Program-made: the position numbers and the translations under genes
NCBI GenBank assembly: GCA_019114925.1
Contig: DXEO01000015.1
Location: 1-8,966 of the forward strand
Length of the DNA: 8,966 nt
Origin: Candidatus Corynebacterium faecipullorum
GTDB taxonomy: Bacteria > Actinomycetota > Actinomycetes > Mycobacteriales > Mycobacteriaceae
Direction of reading: 5' to 3'
The notes under the pieces: generated by a model
The model's input: the letters and a program-made list of their open reading frames with translations, nothing else
Databases searched by the model: none
What the model was told of the DNA's origin: nothing
Part shown: positions 7,009-8,966 of the stretch, piece by piece
How the letters are laid out: every line of letters starts with the position of its first letter
Position numbering within the stretch: the stretch's first letter is position 1

Positions 7009-7067
7009 GGTAACCCGGCATCGGGGGGTGCGCCGGGGCAGGCCGCACTGTATATCGGGGCCTTGCA
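6958..7067 (-). ncRNA. 6C: 6C small RNA (B11-type, two hairpins with C6 and C7 loops)
   Basis: Small non-coding RNA of about 110 nt, read on the minus strand. Hairpin 1: CCCGGC (7037-7032) pairs with GCCGGG (7019-7014) around a 12-nt loop with six consecutive C. Hairpin 2: GATGGCC (7008-7002) pairs with GGCCATC (6978-6972); after a C/A mismatch, four more GCGC/GCGC pairs close a loop with seven C. TTTTTCTTTTT follows. Two stem-loops each exposing six or more cytosines define the actinobacterial 6C RNA family. The M. tuberculosis member (B11) sits, as I recall, between Rv3660c and Rv3661, exactly this position between ssd and the HAD gene. 6C has been tied to the SOS response in C. glutamicum, and its C-rich loops are reported to pair with G-rich sites near ribosome-binding sites in mycobacteria. 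The 5' end is estimated from the promoter and could shift a few bases. Confidence 0.9.
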
Positions 7068-7073
7068 CCTGAC

Positions 7074-7102
7074 ATTATGACATGCGAAAGAAGAGATGAC
7101 AA
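7074..7102 (-). promoter_or_regulatory. Sigma-A-type promoter of the 6C RNA
   Basis: On the minus strand TTGTCA (7102-7097, 5/6 to TTGACA), a 17-nt spacer and CATAAT (7079-7074, 5/6 to TATAAT), with TG one base before the -10 (extended -10). This predicts initiation near 7068-7066. It is the best promoter I see in the window and suggests strong basal expression. I see no LexA-type operator across it. Confidence 0.8.
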
Positions 7103-7178
7103 CAGCGAAGGACAAGATTCCTAGAGATTTCTGGCAATATGTTTGCACACTCCCGATTCTTCCTGCTAAGAGGCTACG

Positions 7179-7223
7179 ATGAGCAGGGTAACTCGCACAC
7201 TAACGGCAGGCCTTCCTCGATGA
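7179..7223 (+). CDS. Candidate 14-codon leader ORF coupled to the HAD hydrolase
   Basis: ATG at 7179 has AAGAGG (7168-7173) five bases upstream, a better ribosome site than that of the hydrolase itself. It encodes MSRVTRTLTAGLPR and its TGA overlaps the hydrolase ATG as ATGA (7220-7223). A further short frame, 7096-7182 (28 codons), ends with TGA overlapping this ATG in the same ATGA fashion; its start lies under the -35 of the divergent 6C promoter. The arrangement fits translational coupling or a leader-peptide device, but no function can be read from the peptides, and short overlapping frames can arise by chance. Confidence 0.35.
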   Translation: MSRVTRTLTAGLPR

Positions 7224-8035
7224 CCGGTACCCCTTTCCCCACTGACGGCGCCACCCGCGCGGCCGCGTTCTTCGACTTGGACAAAACGATCATTGCCACA
7301 TCCTCGGCCTATGCCTTCGGCCGCGAGTTCATGCACAACGGGCTCATCAGCCACGCCGAAGCGCTCCAGCTGTCTTTAGCCAAGGCCAGCTATATGCTCG
7401 CCGGGCACAGCAGTGAGCACATGGACACCACCCGCGATCAGCTCGCCGCCATGGCCGCCGGCTGGTCCGTCCAGGAGGTCCACGACATCGCGGTGGAGAC
7501 CATGCACACAGTCGTCACCCCCGCCATATATGCGGAGGCACGCGCGCTTATCGACGCCCACCGCGCCGCCGGCCACGAGGTGGTGATCATCTCGGCGTCG
7601 GCTAGCGTGCTGGTCGAGCCCATCGCACAGGAGCTGGGCATCGAACACGTCGTGGCCACCGAGCTCGCCGAGGAAGATGGCCGGTTCACCGGAGAGATTC
7701 TGTTTTATTGCAAAGGTGCGGCGAAGGCCGAGGCCTTGGCGCGCATTGCTCAAGAGCTCAACGTCGACCCCGACGCATCCTTTGCCTACTCCGATTCCGC
7801 AACGGATATCCCGATGCTGGAACAAGTTGGCCACCCCGTTGCCGTGAACCCGGACCGCTTGTTAAAGAAGCATGCCATCGCCCATGACTGGGAAATTCGC
7901 ACGTTCAAACACCCCGTTCCGCTCTTCACCGCACCCAGCGCCCGCGAGTTCGGTATTGGCTCGGCCGTCGTGGCCGGCATCGCTGCCCTCGTAGTCGGCG
8001 GTGTTTTCTTTGCGCGGCAGCAGCTGCGCGATTAG
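7220..8035 (+). CDS. HAD-superfamily IB hydrolase, SerB-like, with C-terminal membrane anchor (Rv3661-like)
   Basis: 271-aa predicted phosphatase. Motif I is DLDKT (19-23), with the nucleophile Asp19 and acid/base Asp21. Motif II is Ser125 in VVIISAS. The motif III lysine is probably K169. Motif IV is DSATD (192-196). The set matches HAD subfamily IB proteins of the SerB/CicA type; the true substrate is unknown, so phosphoserine phosphatase should not be assumed. A hydrophobic stretch at about 245-264 followed by basic residues suggests a C-terminal membrane anchor with the catalytic domain in the cytoplasm. Start: ATG 7220 was chosen because it overlaps the leader ORF stop and gives an N-terminus fitting the family; AGG lies nine bases upstream. 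An in-frame ATG at 7139 adds 27 residues without a clear ribosome site. The stop overlaps the convergent gene by 4 nt (TTAG). Confidence 0.9.
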   Translation: MTGTPFPTDGATRAAAFFDLDKTIIATSSAYAFGREFMHNGLISHAEALQLSLAKASYMLAGHSSEHMDTTRDQLAAMAAGWSVQEVHDIAVETMHTVVTPAIYAEARALIDAHRAAGHEVVIISASASVLVEPIAQELGIEHVVATELAEEDGRFTGEILFYCKGAAKAEALARIAQELNVDPDASFAYSDSATDIPMLEQVGHPVAVNPDRLLKKHAIAHDWEIRTFKHPVPLFTAPSAREFGIGSAVVAGIAALVVGGVFFARQQLRD

Positions 8036-8715
8036 GCCGCTTGCGCGATGCCGTCGGCTTCGCGGGCGCCGGCTTCCCAGGCGTCGAGAAGCAGCGTAAT
8101 GAGCGCCGTCGGATCCTTGTCATAGGTGTCCAGTGCCGCACGGTAGTCCGCGCGGTGCCGGTTGAGGTAGGTCTCAGGCACGGCGAAACCCCGCGGATCG
8201 AAGCCGGTATGGATAGCGGCGGTGCGCGCGGCGACGAGCGCCACGACGGTGCTGCGCGTACCGAAGAGCGAGCGCGCAGCAATCTCCGCGTGCAGCACCA
8301 CCGGTAACAAGCGGTCAAAATCCACGCCGGCCCCGCGCGTGATGAGCTGCGCCAACGCCTGCGCCACCGCGGGATTTTGATCAGGGTGGCCCGCGCCGCC
8401 CGCGGCGACATCAATGCGGGCTAGAATCTGCAGCGGAGCCCGCGCGAAGGTGCGCACCGTAGCCGCCTGTTTTTCCGGAGCGAGCAGAGAATAGGCACTA
8501 ACCGCGGGCGGGATACCGTCAGCCTCAAGCGGCGCGCCGTCGATCGCCGCGGCCGCCCGCGCACCGCGCAACAGCGACTCGGAAGAAATAACGTCAAACT
8601 TGCGCAAGCCCGCGGGCCGGCGGTGCACGCGCGCTATCGCTGCGACGGCAGAAGCAGCTTTATCCTCCACCCCAGAAAGGGCCATCAGCGGGGTCAGCGG
8701 GTCAGAATGCGGCAT
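8032..8715 (-). CDS. Rv3662c-like conserved protein, apparent degenerate Fic-fold protein
   Basis: 227-aa soluble, Ala-rich protein; homologues are usually called hypothetical or 'oxidoreductase', with no basis that I can see here. I see no dinucleotide-binding motif. Its layout resembles Fic proteins: ARAAAAIDG (52-60) sits where Fic proteins carry the SSxIEG-type inhibitory helix. HAEIAARSLFGTRSTVVA (142-159) aligns with the stretch holding HPFxDGNGRxGR, but the catalytic His and the DGNGR residues are absent. YLNRHRADYRAAL (183-195) resembles the conserved end of the Fic domain. AMP transfer is therefore unlikely; a binding or regulatory role is possible. This assignment is by eye and moderate. 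Start: ATG 8715 leads straight into the conserved-looking region. TATTGT lies 8-13 bases upstream, so the mRNA may be leaderless. Frames upstream to 8805 read as non-conserved intergenic sequence. Confidence 0.75.
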   Translation of the reverse strand: MPHSDPLTPLMALSGVEDKAASAVAAIARVHRRPAGLRKFDVISSESLLRGARAAAAIDGAPLEADGIPPAVSAYSLLAPEKQAATVRTFARAPLQILARIDVAAGGAGHPDQNPAVAQALAQLITRGAGVDFDRLLPVVLHAEIAARSLFGTRSTVVALVAARTAAIHTGFDPRGFAVPETYLNRHRADYRAALDTYDKDPTALITLLLDAWEAGAREADGIAQAA

Positions 8716-8758
8716 ACCCATTACAATAACGCCGTACCCACTTTGCGGGCCGCACCAC

Positions 8759-8778
8759 ATGAACTCTGGAAAGTTCAT
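8759..8778. repeat. Perfect 7-bp inverted repeat between divergent genes (candidate operator)
   Basis: ATGAACT, a 6-bp spacer, then AGTTCAT: two perfect 7-bp arms forming a 20-bp dyad. It is placed 44 bp upstream of the Rv3662c-like ATG and 48 bp upstream of the GTG at 8826, near the -35 region of the latter. The geometry suits a dimeric repressor. It does not fit a LexA box (GAAC and GTTC here are 8 bp apart rather than 4). The regulator is unknown. Confidence 0.45.
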
Positions 8779-8790
8779 TACTATGGCCGA

Positions 8791-8798
8791 TATAGATT
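8791..8798 (+). promoter_or_regulatory. Candidate -10 region of the divergent membrane-protein gene
   Basis: TATAGATT contains two overlapping -10-like hexamers (TATAGA and TAGATT) about 30 bp before the GTG at 8826. No good -35 is present; the expected -35 position falls within the inverted repeat at 8759-8778. Confidence 0.4.
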
Positions 8799-8825
8799 GC
8801 GACAAAACAGTAGGAGTATTAAACC

Positions 8826-8966
8826 GTGAGCAACGACGGACTATTCACTGACGGGTCCAACAAGTTCGCCCCGAAGGTAGACAGCATTCCCTTGAGCGAT
8901 GCGGATACCTCCCGCCGTGGCGAAGCATCCATCGGCCAGCTCGTGTCCAACGCCACCGAGCAGATG
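8826..8966 (+). CDS. Probable phage-holin-family membrane protein, N-terminal fragment (cut by window end)
   Basis: The first 47 codons are present and the frame is open to the window end. GTG at 8826 has TAGGAG (8811-8816) nine bases upstream. The N-terminus is polar and probably cytoplasmic. The segment RRGEASIGQLVSNATEQM resembles the start of the conserved region of actinobacterial 'phage holin family' (Phage_holin_3_6/DUF1469) proteins, which normally continues into a helix and two membrane segments lying outside this window. Despite the name these are chromosomal membrane proteins, not evidence of a prophage. The call rests on a short stretch and could be wrong. Confidence 0.5.
   Translation, partial: MSNDGLFTDGSNKFAPKVDSIPLSDADTSRRGEASIGQLVSNATEQM

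Noticed and set aside
6972..7038. Riboswitch or structured leader of the HAD gene on the + strand
   Set aside because: The hairpins have a T-run only on the minus strand, and promoter, loops and tail all fit a minus-strand 6C RNA.
7139..7219. Upstream ATG 7139 for the HAD hydrolase
   Set aside because: No clear ribosome site, and the extra 27 residues look unlike the family. The ATGA junction and position of ATG 7220 fit better, though 7139 is not excluded.
8761..8776. LexA/SOS box reading of GAAC...GTTC
   Set aside because: The half-sites are separated by 8 bp; the actinobacterial LexA box has GAAC-N4-GTTC. The dyad is reported as an operator of unknown regulator instead.
8826..8966. Prophage remnant suggested by the holin-like protein
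   Set aside because: Chromosomal actinobacterial proteins of this family are unrelated to lysis modules, and no integrase, att site or other phage gene is present.

Overview
The window is high-GC actinobacterial DNA, most likely from a Corynebacterium. The gene order matches, as I remember it, the Mycobacterium tuberculosis block Rv3649 to Rv3662c: an SftH/Hrq1-type helicase, a reduced Tad pilus cluster on the opposite strand, an Ssd/CpaE-like protein, a HAD-IB hydrolase and a Rv3662c-like protein. The PE gene found there in mycobacteria is absent. The genus call is an inference from this synteny and from the protein sequences. No mobile element, CRISPR array, rRNA or tRNA was seen.

Layout. 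A large DEAH-box helicase with a C-terminal cysteine cluster runs on + (22-2394). On the minus strand, read from 6765 down to 2391, lies a compact operon: ssd (CpaE-like), tadA (ATPase), tadB and tadC (inner-membrane platform halves), a DUF4244/Flp-type pilin, a TadE-like pseudopilin and a second, atypical TadE-like protein. Most junctions are ATGA, TGATG or TAATG overlaps; the only real gap (69 nt) precedes the pilin. Upstream of ssd, also on minus, is a small RNA with two hairpins and C6/C7 loops that I identify as the actinobacterial 6C RNA. It has a near-consensus promoter and its own intrinsic terminator. On + follows a membrane-anchored HAD-IB phosphatase (7220-8035), apparently preceded by short overlapping leader ORFs. 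A Rv3662c-like protein on minus (8032-8715) reads as a Fic-like fold that has lost its catalytic motif. Divergent from it is the 5' end of a probable phage-holin-family membrane protein (8826 onward, cut by the window end).

How it fits together. TadA would power assembly on the TadB/TadC platform of pilin and pseudopilins that carry type IV prepilin-like leaders. The prepilin peptidase needed to cut them is not here and must be encoded elsewhere. Ssd takes the CpaE position (localisation or cell-cycle coupling). In related bacteria both Ssd and 6C have been linked to cell division or DNA damage, so their adjacency, with a perfect DnaA box between them, is the most thought-provoking part of the window. 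Both convergent gene pairs end in the same 4-nt TTAG overlap, leaving no room for a terminator between the genes.
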